A DNA stretch of 64,000 nt, taken from assembly GCF_004217285.1 (NCBI RefSeq), contig NZ_SHKS01000003.1, positions 531,169 through 595,168 on the forward strand, read 5' to 3'. Both the position numbers and the translations under genes were made by a program. The stretch is from Streptomyces sp. BK239 (GTDB taxonomy: Bacteria; Actinomycetota; Actinomycetes; Streptomycetales; Streptomycetaceae). Shown here one piece after another: positions 56,219-64,000 of the stretch. The stretch's first letter is position 1; the number at the start of each line of letters is the position of its first letter. The notes below the pieces were generated by a model. That model was not told the DNA's origin and did no database searches. It was given only the letters and a program-made list of their open reading frames with translations.

Positions 56219-57109
56219 CTACCGGTCCCGGCCCTCGGAGCGCAGTCGCTCGGCGAGCAGCTCCTCGATGATCACGGCGACGCCGTCGTCGTTGTTGGCG
56301 ACGGTCTGTCCGGAGGCCGCCGCGACCACGTCCGGGTGCGCGTTGCCCATCGCGTACGACCGGCCCGCCCAGGTGAGCATCTCGACGTCGTTGGGCATGT
56401 CCCCGAAGGCGACGACCTCCTCGTGGGAGATGCCGCGTTCCGCGCAGCACAGGGCGAGGGTGCTCGCCTTGGAGACGTCGGGGCCGCTGATCTCCAGCAG
56501 GGCGCTGGGGCTGGAACGGGTGACGTTGGCGCGGTCGCCGATAGCCAGCCTGGCCACGGTGAGGAACGCGTCCGGGTCGAGCGTGGGGTGGAACGCGAGG
56601 ATCTTCAACACGGGCTCGTCGGCGCCCGGAGCGTCCGGCGCGAGCAGCCGCTCGGCGGGAGCCAGGGCGTCGGGAACCTCCATGTGCATCTTGGGGTACT
56701 CAGGCTCCTGGTAGAAGCCGTACGTCTGCTCGACCGCGTACATGGTCCCCGGCGCCGCCTCGCGCAGCAGCCGTACGGCGTCCAGAGCGTTCTCCCGGGC
56801 CAGCTCGCGCACCTTCACGAACCGGTGGGCGCCCGGGCCGCCGTGCAGGTCGACCACGGCGGCGCCGTTGCCGCAGATCGCCAGACCGTGCCCGTGGACG
56901 TGGTCGCTGACGACGTCCATCCAGCGGGCCGGGCGGCCGGTGACGAAGAAGACCTCGATGCCGGCCTCCTCGGCGGCGGCGAGGGCCGCGACCGTTCGTG
57001 GCGAGACCGACTTGTCGTCGCGCAGGAGAGTGCCGTCCAAGTCGGTGGCGATCAGCCGTGGCGGGGTGGCGGCGGTCGGGGTCTCGGGCTGTCGAGTCGC
57101 TGAGGTCAC
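56219..57109 (-). CDS. Cof-type HAD-superfamily phosphatase
   Basis: The 296-residue phosphatase has the four HAD motifs: DLDGTLL (about 24-30), FVTGRP, the Lys of SKASTL and GDMPNDVEML. A type IIB cap lies between them. It probably hydrolyses a sugar phosphate or flavin precursor. GTG at 57109 is preferred (MTSATRQPE); an ATG at 57127 is possible. Confidence 0.87.
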   Translation of the reverse strand: MTSATRQPETPTAATPPRLIATDLDGTLLRDDKSVSPRTVAALAAAEEAGIEVFFVTGRPARWMDVVSDHVHGHGLAICGNGAAVVDLHGGPGAHRFVKVRELARENALDAVRLLREAAPGTMYAVEQTYGFYQEPEYPKMHMEVPDALAPAERLLAPDAPGADEPVLKILAFHPTLDPDAFLTVARLAIGDRANVTRSSPSALLEISGPDVSKASTLALCCAERGISHEEVVAFGDMPNDVEMLTWAGRSYAMGNAHPDVVAAASGQTVANNDDGVAVIIEELLAERLRSEGRDR

Positions 57110-57186
57110 CGCGCCATTCTCGCGCATATGCCTGCACGGCCGTGCGACGGTCCGCACGGATGAGGCCGGGGCAGGGGCCGTCGAGG

Positions 57187-58089
57187 TCAGCGCAGCTGCG
57201 CCGGGGCTTCCATGGCGATCTGCTCGAAGACCTTCTGGTCCGCGGCGAAGTCGGAGTCCGGGATGGGCCAGTGCAGAACGAGCTCCGTGAAGCCGAGCTC
57301 CTTGTAGCGCCCCGCGAAGTCGACGAACGCGTCCAGGGACTCCAGCGGGCGGGCGCCGTCGGGGGTGAAACCGGTGAGCAGGATCTTGTCGAGCGAGTTC
57401 ACATCGCGCCCGAGAGCCACACACGCGTCCGTCAGCTTCTCGATCTGGCCGTGGACGGCCTGGACGGACTGTTCGGACGTGCCGTTCTCGAACAGCCGGG
57501 GGTCACCGGTGGTCACCCAGGCCTGCCCGTGCCGGGCCGCCAGCTTCAGCCCGCGCGGCCCGGTCGCGGCGACGGCGAACGGCAGCCGGGGCCGCTGGAC
57601 GCAGCCGGGGATGTTGCGGGCCTCGTGCGCCGAGTAGAAGTCGCCCTCGAAGGACACGGAGTCCTCGGTGAGCAGCCGGTCGAGTAGGGGCACGAACTCG
57701 GCGAAGCGGTCGGCCCGCTCGCGCGGCGTCCAGGGTTCCTGGCCGAGGGCGGTGGCGTCGAAGCCGGTGCCGCCCGCTCCGATGCCGAGGGTGACACGGC
57801 CGTCGGAGATGTCGTCCAGGGAGATCAGTTCCTTGGCGAGGGTCACGGGGTGCCGGAAGTTCGGCGAGGTGACCAGCGTGCCGAGGCGGATCCGGTCCGT
57901 GACGGACGCGGCGGCGGTCAGCGTCGGGATCGCGCCGAACCAGGGACCGTCGCGGAAGGCGCGCCAGGACAGGTGGTCGTAGGTGTACGCGGTGTGGAAG
58001 CCGAGTTGCTCGGCGCGCATCCACGCCGAACGGCTGCCGTCCTGCCAGCGGCGGTACGGGAGGATCACAGTGCTCAGACGCAGACTCAT
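57187..58089 (-). CDS. LLM-class F420-dependent oxidoreductase
   Basis: The 300-residue luciferase-like barrel has features such as AEQLGFHTAYTYDHLSW, TDRIRLGTLVTSPNFRHPVTLAKELISLDDIS and GIGAGGTGFD, which fit F420-dependent actinobacterial oxidoreductases. FMN cannot be excluded. The substrate is unknown. Confidence 0.85.
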   Translation of the reverse strand: MSLRLSTVILPYRRWQDGSRSAWMRAEQLGFHTAYTYDHLSWRAFRDGPWFGAIPTLTAAASVTDRIRLGTLVTSPNFRHPVTLAKELISLDDISDGRVTLGIGAGGTGFDATALGQEPWTPRERADRFAEFVPLLDRLLTEDSVSFEGDFYSAHEARNIPGCVQRPRLPFAVAATGPRGLKLAARHGQAWVTTGDPRLFENGTSEQSVQAVHGQIEKLTDACVALGRDVNSLDKILLTGFTPDGARPLESLDAFVDFAGRYKELGFTELVLHWPIPDSDFAADQKVFEQIAMEAPAQLR

Positions 58090-58114
58090 GGCAGCGAGCC
58101 TATGCGGACGTCCT

Positions 58115-58128
58115 GTTTCACGTGAAAC
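58115..58128. promoter_or_regulatory. parS site 13
   Basis: Exact GTTTCACGTGAAAC, between the start of the oxidoreductase gene and the kptA stop. Confidence 0.93.
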
Positions 58129-58164
58129 GGTCGCCGTGTGTGTGTCTCACCACAGGGTGCGGCG

Positions 58165-58713
58165 TCAGCGGGGCTCGGGGAACCGCAGATACCGCGGCGG
58201 GACGGCCCTGGTCAGCCACACCCCGTTCGCGCTGACGTGGAAGAGGTGGCCGTCGTGGTGCATGGCCCCCGCGTCCACGGAGAGGACCACCGGGCGGCCG
58301 CGGCGGGCGCCGACCCGGGTCGCCGTCTCCCGATCGGCCGAGAGGTGCACGTCGTGTCGGTTCATGGGCAGCAGCCCCTCGGTGCGGATCGCGTCCAGGG
58401 AGCGGGCGACGGTGCCGTGGTAGAGGTACGGCGGCGGGGTCGCCGGGGGCAGGCCGAGGTCGACCTCGATGCTGTGCCCCTGACTGGCGCGGATGCGGGT
58501 GCCCTCGATCGCGAAGCGCTTCTTGTCGTTGGCTGCCACGACGTGGTCCAGCTCGTCCCGGGTGAATCGGAACCCGTGGGCCGCGGCCGCCTCGATCAGC
58601 GTCTCGATCTCGACCCAGCCCCCTTCGTCGAGGGTCAGGCCGATCCGTTCGGGCTGGTGTCGCAGGTGTTTCGAGAGGTACTTCGACACCTTCACGGTGC
58701 GTCTTTCGTCCAT
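58165..58713 (-). CDS. kptA: RNA 2'-phosphotransferase (KptA/Tpt1)
   Basis: The 182-residue protein has the family's conserved KVSKYLSKHLRHQPE start, the catalytic YHGTV and the NAD-site LSVDAGAMHHDGHLF. Tpt1/KptA removes an internal 2'-phosphate from RNA to NAD+. Its natural bacterial role is unclear. ATG at 58713 is where similarity begins. Confidence 0.9.
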   Translation of the reverse strand: MDERRTVKVSKYLSKHLRHQPERIGLTLDEGGWVEIETLIEAAAAHGFRFTRDELDHVVAANDKKRFAIEGTRIRASQGHSIEVDLGLPPATPPPYLYHGTVARSLDAIRTEGLLPMNRHDVHLSADRETATRVGARRGRPVVLSVDAGAMHHDGHLFHVSANGVWLTRAVPPRYLRFPEPR

Positions 58714-58770
58714 TCGTCCAGCATGACGCGTGAGACGTGGATCACGCATTTCGTTTTGTGCCCGGATGTT

Positions 58771-58824
58771 TGGTCCACAGCCAACTACGCTTATCCACAG
58801 ACTGTTTGGCAATGCTGTGGACAA
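58771..58824. promoter_or_regulatory. Cluster of three DnaA boxes
   Basis: TTATCCACA at 58791-58799 (plus) and TTGTCCACA at 58816-58824 (minus) are exact, and TGGTCCACA at 58771-58779 (plus) has one mismatch. They lie in an AT-richer spacer between kptA and the ephD-like gene, where no promoter for kptA explains them. Confidence 0.65.
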
Positions 58825-58899
58825 CTGAACGCCTAAAAAGACTTGTTGGGCAAGCACACGTGGGGGCCGATCACTTGGGCTCAGGTATGCCAACGCTCC

Positions 58900-60684
58900 C
58901 TACAGAAAGGGCTTGATGCGCGCCAAAGCCCGCAACACCCTAGGAGCGAAACGGGACAACGCACGTGCTGCCTTGGCTTCCGGCGTCACCGCGACCACCG
59001 CCTCGTTGCGGACGACCGCTCTCAAGATCGCCTGCGCCGCCTTCTCCGGTGGGTAGTTGCGCAGACCGTAGGCCCGGGCGGCCTTCTTCCTGCGGCGCTT
59101 CTCCTCCTCCGGGTCGACCCCGACGAACGTGGCCGTCGCCGTGATGCCGGTGTTCACCACGCCGGGGCAGATCGCCGTGACTCCGATGTCCTTCCCGGCC
59201 AGTTCAGCCCGCAGGCACTCGCTGAGCATGAGGACCGCCGCCTTGGACGTGCCGTAGGCGGGCAGGGCCCTCACCGGCTGAAATGCTGTTGCGGAAGAGA
59301 TGTTGACGATATGGCCGCCCTGTCCGCGCTCCGCCATCTGCCGTCCGAAGAGACGACAGCCGTGGATGACGCCCCACAGGTTGACGTCCAGCACCTTGCG
59401 CCAGTCGTCGGCCGTCGTGTCGAAGAAGGGACCCGACAATCCGATGCCCGCGTTGTTCACCAGCACGTCCACGACGCCCAGTTCAGCGCGGAGCCTCGCC
59501 GCGAGCTTCTCCATCGCCGGCTCGTCTGAGACGTCCACCGTCTCCGCCCAAGCCTGCGTCGCGCCGGCCGACAATGCCGCCTCCGCGGTGCGGGCGGCGC
59601 TCTCCGCGTCCCGGTCCACGGCGATCACCCGCGCCCCGGCCCGGGCGAACGCGAGCGCCGTGGCCCGCCCGATGCCGCTGCCCGCTCCGGTGACCAACAC
59701 AAGCTGTCCGCCGAAGCGTTGGGAGTAGGGAGACGTGGCCTCGCGCCGGGACTCTGCGGCCGGGCCGGCCCCGTCACCCGAAGCTGACTCCACAGAAGTG
59801 ACGAAGTCGGCGATCCAGGCCGACACCTGGTCGGGCCGCGTTCGCGGCAGCCAGTGCTTCGCCGCCACCGTCCGTCGTGTCAACCGCGGTGCCCATCGCT
59901 CCAGTTCGTCGTACAGCCGCTCCGACAGGTACACGTCGCCCGAGGGTGTGATGAGCTGCACGGGCACATCCGTCCGGGCGTCGGTGCGCGGCCGGCGCAG
60001 CCGTGTCCGCACGTTGTCCCGGTACAGCCAGGCGCCGTTGGCGGCGTCGGAAGGAAGCGAGGGCGTCGGGTAGTCACCGCCCGGCATACGCTCCAGCCGC
60101 CGCAGGACGCCGGGCCACCGCCTGCCGAGCGGTCCCCGCCAGGCCAGTTCGGGCAACGCGGGCGTGTGCAGCAGACAGACGTACCACGATCTGGCTCCCT
60201 GGCCGAGGAGTTGGCTCACCCGGCGCGGACTCGGCCTGGAGAGACGCTCGTTGATCCAGTGGCCGACGTGGTCCAGGGACGGGCCGGACATCGACGTGAA
60301 GGAGGCGATCCTTTTTCTGGCGCGCGCGACGGTGACGAACTCCCACGACTGCACCGAACCCCAGTCGTGCCCCACCAGGTGCACAGGACGGTCCGGGCTG
60401 ACGGCGTCCGCCACGGCCAGGAAGTCGTCCGTCAGCTTCTCCAGGGTGAACCCGCCCCGCAGCGGCTCGGGCGCGGTGGACCGGCCGTGCCCCCGGACGT
60501 CGTACAGCACCACATGGAAACGCAAGGCGCCGGCCAGACGGGCCGCGACCTCGGACCACACCTCCTTGCTGTCCGGGTAGCCGTGCACCAGGACCACCGT
60601 CGGCCGCCCGGCATCTCCCAGCTCGGCCACGCTCAGCTCGACCCCGCCGGTCCGCACCCTGCGCTCGCGCGCACCTTCGAGCAC
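58900..60684 (-). CDS. EphD-like fusion of alpha/beta hydrolase and short-chain dehydrogenase
   Basis: The 594-residue protein has two enzymes. Residues 1-300 are an epoxide-hydrolase-type alpha/beta fold (HGYP 34-37, nucleophile Asp107 in GHDWGS, TPSGDVY, catalytic His in AKHWLPR). Residues about 322-594 are an SDR domain (TGAGSGIG, NNAG, catalytic YGTSK). The architecture is that of mycobacterial EphD, which acts on lipid oxidation products. The natural substrate here is unknown. Confidence 0.87.
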   Translation of the reverse strand: MLEGARERRVRTGGVELSVAELGDAGRPTVVLVHGYPDSKEVWSEVAARLAGALRFHVVLYDVRGHGRSTAPEPLRGGFTLEKLTDDFLAVADAVSPDRPVHLVGHDWGSVQSWEFVTVARARKRIASFTSMSGPSLDHVGHWINERLSRPSPRRVSQLLGQGARSWYVCLLHTPALPELAWRGPLGRRWPGVLRRLERMPGGDYPTPSLPSDAANGAWLYRDNVRTRLRRPRTDARTDVPVQLITPSGDVYLSERLYDELERWAPRLTRRTVAAKHWLPRTRPDQVSAWIADFVTSVESASGDGAGPAAESRREATSPYSQRFGGQLVLVTGAGSGIGRATALAFARAGARVIAVDRDAESAARTAEAALSAGATQAWAETVDVSDEPAMEKLAARLRAELGVVDVLVNNAGIGLSGPFFDTTADDWRKVLDVNLWGVIHGCRLFGRQMAERGQGGHIVNISSATAFQPVRALPAYGTSKAAVLMLSECLRAELAGKDIGVTAICPGVVNTGITATATFVGVDPEEEKRRRKKAARAYGLRNYPPEKAAQAILRAVVRNEAVVAVTPEAKAARALSRFAPRVLRALARIKPFL

Positions 60685-60890
60685 CGTCGCTCTCCCTCCG
60701 CCGCTCAGCGTGTCCGTGAGGTGACGCCGCCGAATCTGACAGTCGTTAGACGCATCGTCAATAGGGCGACTCCCGCGCCGGAGCCACCTCTCCCGTAACT
60801 CTCAGGCAGGGGGTCCCCTACGTTCCCCTACTTCTGAAGGTTGATGCGAAGACGGCTCTTCGGTCTGACGACGGACGTGGCGCGCGTCAC

Positions 60891-60896
60891 TAATGT
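60891..60896 (+). promoter_or_regulatory. -10 element for a leaderless ABC transporter transcript
   Basis: TAATGT lies seven bases before the GTG at 60904. A TGACG-like -35 is 19-20 bp upstream, longer than ideal. Confidence 0.4.
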
Positions 60897-60903
60897 CGAA
60901 GAC

Positions 60904-61875
60904 GTGACTGTGATCGCTACCGAAAGCCTGAGCAAGCGGTTCCCCCGGGTGACCGCGCTCGACCGGCTGTCCGTGGACGTCGGGCCCGGTGTCACCGGAC
61001 TCGTCGGCGCCAACGGGGCCGGCAAGTCCACGCTGATCAAGATCCTGCTGGGTCTGTCCCCCGCCTCGGAGGGCCGCGCCGAGGTGCTCGGCCTCGACGT
61101 CGCCACCAAGGGCGCCGCCATCCGCGAGCGCGTCGGGTACATGCCGGAGCACGACTGCCTGCCGCCCGACGTCTCGGCCACCGAGTTCGTCGTGCACATG
61201 GCCCGCATGTCCGGCCTGCCGCCCACCGCCGCCCGCGAGCGCACCGCGGACACACTGCGCCACGTCGGCCTGTACGAGGAGCGCTACCGCCCCATCGGCG
61301 GTTACTCCACCGGCATGAAGCAGCGGGTGAAGCTCGCCCAGGCCCTCGTCCACGACCCGCAGCTGGTCTTCCTGGACGAGCCGACCAACGGCCTCGACCC
61401 GGTCGGCCGCGACGAGATGCTGGGCCTGATCCGGCGCATCCACACCGACTTCGGCATCTCGGTCCTGGTCACGTCCCACCTCCTGGGCGAACTGGAACGC
61501 ACCTGCGACCACGTCGTCGTCGTCGACGGCGGAAAGCTCCTGCGCTCCAGCTCCACCACCGACTTCACCCAGACCACCACCACCCTCGCCGTCGAGGTCA
61601 CCGACACCGACGAACACCCCGACGGCACCCGCGCCGTCCGCGAGGCGCTCCACGCGCGCGGAGTGGACGTCCTCGACGGCGACAGCGGCCTGCCGGGCGC
61701 CGGCCACATCCTGCTGCTCACCGCCCGGGGCGAGGAGACCTACGACGTGGTGCGCGACCTGGTGGCCGACCTCGGCCTCGGACTGGTGCGCATGGAACAG
61801 CGCCGGCACCACATCTCCGAGGTCTTCAAGGACGGCGACGCACAACGGAAGGAGGCCGTCGGCCATGGCGGTTGA
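60904..61875 (+). CDS. ABC transporter ATP-binding protein
   Basis: The 323-residue ATPase has Walker A GANGAGKST, signature YSTGMKQRV and Walker B LVFLDEPTNGLDP, as in the drug/lipid exporter (ABC-2) type. GTG at 60904 fits the similarity start and a -10 element seven bases upstream. It overlaps the next gene by 11 bases. It is first of at least four genes in an ABC-2 exporter operon. Confidence 0.88.
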   Translation: MTVIATESLSKRFPRVTALDRLSVDVGPGVTGLVGANGAGKSTLIKILLGLSPASEGRAEVLGLDVATKGAAIRERVGYMPEHDCLPPDVSATEFVVHMARMSGLPPTAARERTADTLRHVGLYEERYRPIGGYSTGMKQRVKLAQALVHDPQLVFLDEPTNGLDPVGRDEMLGLIRRIHTDFGISVLVTSHLLGELERTCDHVVVVDGGKLLRSSSTTDFTQTTTTLAVEVTDTDEHPDGTRAVREALHARGVDVLDGDSGLPGAGHILLLTARGEETYDVVRDLVADLGLGLVRMEQRRHHISEVFKDGDAQRKEAVGHGG

Positions 61876-62773
61876 GCACCCCGCACCCACCCTCCCGGGT
61901 GACCAGACCCGCATCCACAACATCGGCTACCGCAGCTACGACGGCCCCCGCCTGGGCCGCTCCTACGCCCGCCGCTCCCTCTACTCGCAGTCCCTGCGCG
62001 GCGCCTACGGCCTCGGCCGCTCGGTGAAGTCCAAGGTGCTGCCCATGCTGCTGTTCGTGGTGATGTGCGTGCCCGCGGCCATCATGGTCGCCGTCGCGGT
62101 CGCCACCAAGGCGACCGCGCTGCCGGTGGAGTACACCCGCTACGCCATCGTCATGCAGGCCGTCATCAGCCTGTACGTCGCCTCGCAGGCACCCCAGTCC
62201 GTCTCCCGCGACCTGCGCTTCAAGACCGTGCCGCTGTACTTCTCCCGGCCGATAGAGACCGCCGACTACGTGCGCGCCAAGTTCGCAGCGCTCGCCTCGG
62301 CGCTGTTCGTCCTCACCGCCGCACCCCTGCTGGTGCTCTACGTGGGCGCCCTGCTGGCCAAGCTGGACTTCGCCGACCAGACCAAGGGATTCGCCCAGGG
62401 ACTGGTCTCCGTGACCCTGCTCTCCCTGCTCTTCGCCGGCCTCGGCCTGGTCGTCGCCGCGGTCACTCCGCGCCGCGGATTCGGCATCGCCGCCGTCATC
62501 GCCGTCCTGACCATCTCCTACGGCGCGGTCTCCACCCTCCAGGCCATCGCCGACGCCCAGGGCAGCACCGGCGCCACCCGGTGGATAGGCCTGTTCTCGC
62601 CGATCACGCTGATCGACGGGGTGCAGTCCGCATTCCTCGGCGCCTCCTCCGCCTTCCCGGGCGGGATCGGCCCTTCCACGGGCGAGGGCGTCGTGTACGT
62701 CCTTGCCGCCCTGGGCCTCATCGTCGCCAGCTACGGGCTCCTGATGCGCCGCTACCGGAAGGTGGGCCTGTGA
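61865..62773 (+). CDS. ABC-2-type transporter permease
   Basis: The 302-residue protein has six hydrophobic segments after a soluble N-terminal 60 residues (RIHNIGYRSYDGPRLGR is typical of this family). Its stop overlaps the following GTG as GTGA. Confidence 0.85.
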   Translation: MAVEHPAPTLPGDQTRIHNIGYRSYDGPRLGRSYARRSLYSQSLRGAYGLGRSVKSKVLPMLLFVVMCVPAAIMVAVAVATKATALPVEYTRYAIVMQAVISLYVASQAPQSVSRDLRFKTVPLYFSRPIETADYVRAKFAALASALFVLTAAPLLVLYVGALLAKLDFADQTKGFAQGLVSVTLLSLLFAGLGLVVAAVTPRRGFGIAAVIAVLTISYGAVSTLQAIADAQGSTGATRWIGLFSPITLIDGVQSAFLGASSAFPGGIGPSTGEGVVYVLAALGLIVASYGLLMRRYRKVGL

Positions 62774-63681
62774 CCACGCTCTCCATCGATCACGTCTCCC
62801 GCTGGTTCGGCAACGTGGTCGCCGTCAACGACATCACCATGACCATCGGCCCCGGCGTCACCGGGCTGCTCGGCCCCAACGGCGCCGGGAAGTCCACCCT
62901 GATCAACATGATGGGCGGCTTCCTCGCGCCCTCCACCGGCACCGTCACCCTCGACGGACAGCAGGTCTGGCGCAACGAGGCGATCTACAAGCACATCGGC
63001 ATCGTCCCCGAGCGCGAGGCGATGTACGACTTCCTCACCGGCCGCGAATTCGTCGTCGCCAACGCCGAGTTGCACGGCCTGGGCGCCAAGGCCGCCCAAA
63101 GGGCCCTGGCCACGGTGGAGATGGAGTACGCGCAGGACCGCAAGATCCAGACGTACTCCAAGGGCATGCGGCAGCGCGTGAAGATGGCGTCCGCCCTGGT
63201 CCACGAGCCCTCCCTGCTCCTGCTCGACGAGCCGTTCAACGGAATGGACCCCCGTCAGCGGATGCAGCTCATGGACCTGCTGCGGCGCATGGGCGACGAA
63301 GGCCGCACGGTGCTGTTCTCGTCGCACATCCTCGAAGAGGTCGAGCAACTCGCCTGGCACATCGAGGTCGTGGTCGCGGGGCGGCACGCGGCCAGCGGCG
63401 ACTTCCGCAAGATCCGCCGTCTGATGACCGACCGCCCGCACCGCTACCTGGTGCGTTCCAGCGACGACCGAGCCCTCGCGGCGGCGCTGATCGCCGACCC
63501 GTCGACATCGGGCATCGAAGTGGACGTCGCCGAAGGGGCGTTGCGCATCCAGGCCGTCGACTTCGGGCGTTTCACGACGCTGCTGCCGAGAGTGGCGCGC
63601 GACAACGGCATTCGCCTGCTCACGGTGTCGCCGTCCGACGAGTCCCTCGAGTCCGTCTTCTCGTATCTTGTCGCGGCGTAG
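62770..63681 (+). CDS. Second ABC transporter ATP-binding protein
   Basis: The 303-residue ATPase has Walker A GPNGAGKST, signature YSKGMRQRV and Walker B LLLLDEPFNGMDP. Its GTG overlaps the permease stop by four bases. With two ATPases and two permeases the cluster probably forms two related exporters or one heteromeric one. Confidence 0.88.
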   Translation: MTTLSIDHVSRWFGNVVAVNDITMTIGPGVTGLLGPNGAGKSTLINMMGGFLAPSTGTVTLDGQQVWRNEAIYKHIGIVPEREAMYDFLTGREFVVANAELHGLGAKAAQRALATVEMEYAQDRKIQTYSKGMRQRVKMASALVHEPSLLLLDEPFNGMDPRQRMQLMDLLRRMGDEGRTVLFSSHILEEVEQLAWHIEVVVAGRHAASGDFRKIRRLMTDRPHRYLVRSSDDRALAAALIADPSTSGIEVDVAEGALRIQAVDFGRFTTLLPRVARDNGIRLLTVSPSDESLESVFSYLVAA

Positions 63682-63691
63682 GAGGCCGAAG

Positions 63692-64000
63692 ATGTACGAC
63701 CCCACCGTCGCCCGGCTCACCTACCGGGCCCTGCTCGGCCGTCGCCGGGCCCTCATCCTCGGCGCGCTGCCGATGCTGCTGATCGTGATCTCGGTGCTGG
63801 TGCGCGCCCTCGCGGGCGCCGACGACCAGACCGCGTCCGATCTGCTGGGCGGGCTCGCGCTCGCCACCATGGTGCCGATCATCGGAGTCATCGCCGGCAC
63901 GGGTGCGATCGGCCCGGAGATAGACGACGGCTCGGTCGTCTACCTGCTGTCCAAGCCGCTGAAGCGACCGACGATCATCTTCACCAAGCTGATCGTGGCG
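63692..64000 (+). CDS. ABC-2-type transporter permease, partial
   Basis: The first 103 residues are visible before the window ends. They include a membrane helix (ALILGALPMLLIVISVLVRAL) and a second (LATMVPIIGVIAGTGAI), with the family motif DDGSVVYLLSKPLKR. GGAGG precedes the ATG. Confidence 0.82.
   Translation, partial: MYDPTVARLTYRALLGRRRALILGALPMLLIVISVLVRALAGADDQTASDLLGGLALATMVPIIGVIAGTGAIGPEIDDGSVVYLLSKPLKRPTIIFTKLIVA

Noticed and set aside
55932..56714. Plus-strand open frame across the cydCD 3' end and HAD gene
   Set aside because: It is in a different frame from the M23 remnant and lies antisense to the HAD phosphatase gene.

Overview
The window is a high-GC actinobacterial chromosome segment, almost certainly from Streptomyces, and it lies close to the replication origin. 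The evidence is the developmental pair ssgR-ssgA, the block rpsF-ssb-rpsR-rplI followed by dnaB, the fused cydCD gene, and thirteen copies of the ParB site parS (GTTTCACGTGAAAC or a one-base variant). From memory, the gene order matches the Streptomyces coelicolor block that runs from sigM (near trxAB-parAB-oriC) to the ABC cluster beyond cydABCD. The species cannot be named from sequence alone. I saw no tRNA, rRNA, insertion sequence, integrase or CRISPR array.

Layout. 1-7471 (minus): a DUF6049-type exported protein, murJ, a pseudokinase, the ECF sigma factor sigM and the start of its anti-sigma factor, which together look like a cell-wall operon. 7732-13115: CCA-adding enzyme, LppU/SCO3897-type protein, MFS exporter, inositol-3-phosphate synthase and its PadR neighbour. 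13501-20642: class A penicillin-binding protein, GT87 mannosyltransferase-like protein, alanine racemase-like protein, FemX-like glycyltransferase and a small membrane protein. 20929-26052: rpsF-ssb-rpsR-rplI, a MATE exporter on the opposite strand, and dnaB preceded by a dense group of DnaA-box-like sequences. 26110-32842: a more accessory-looking stretch of FAD monooxygenase/TetR, serine hydrolase, GNAT, MarR/MFS and a second GNAT. 33264-38738: flavohaemoprotein, Nudix, LysR, a cystathionine gamma-lyase-like enzyme overlapping the phosphatase ptpA, a holin-like membrane protein and a cupin. 38913-44510: a small membrane protein, ssgR, ssgA, a YibE/F transporter with a His-rich head, and thiC behind a TPP riboswitch. 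44585-55942: a membrane protein, a metallophosphatase, a LacI regulator, a HisC-like aminotransferase, and Rex-controlled cydA-cydB-cydCD. 55943-64000: the remnant of an M23 peptidase gene, HAD phosphatase, F420-type oxidoreductase, KptA, an EphD-like hydrolase/dehydrogenase fusion, and an ABC exporter cluster cut by the window end.

The most interesting layer is the non-coding one. The parS sites are not just scattered in spacers. Five sit at the exact centres of longer palindromes that look like transcription terminators, one lies in the optional P3 arm of the thiC TPP riboswitch, and one covers the start codon region of cydCD. Two clusters of DnaA-box-like sequences (24303-24391 and 58771-58824) lie outside any origin. 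Origin segregation, initiation control and local gene expression therefore appear to share DNA here. Other points worth checking are three operators phased at exactly 17 bp between a monooxygenase and its TetR regulator, and the split of the mycobacterial MurJ-pseudokinase architecture into two adjacent genes.
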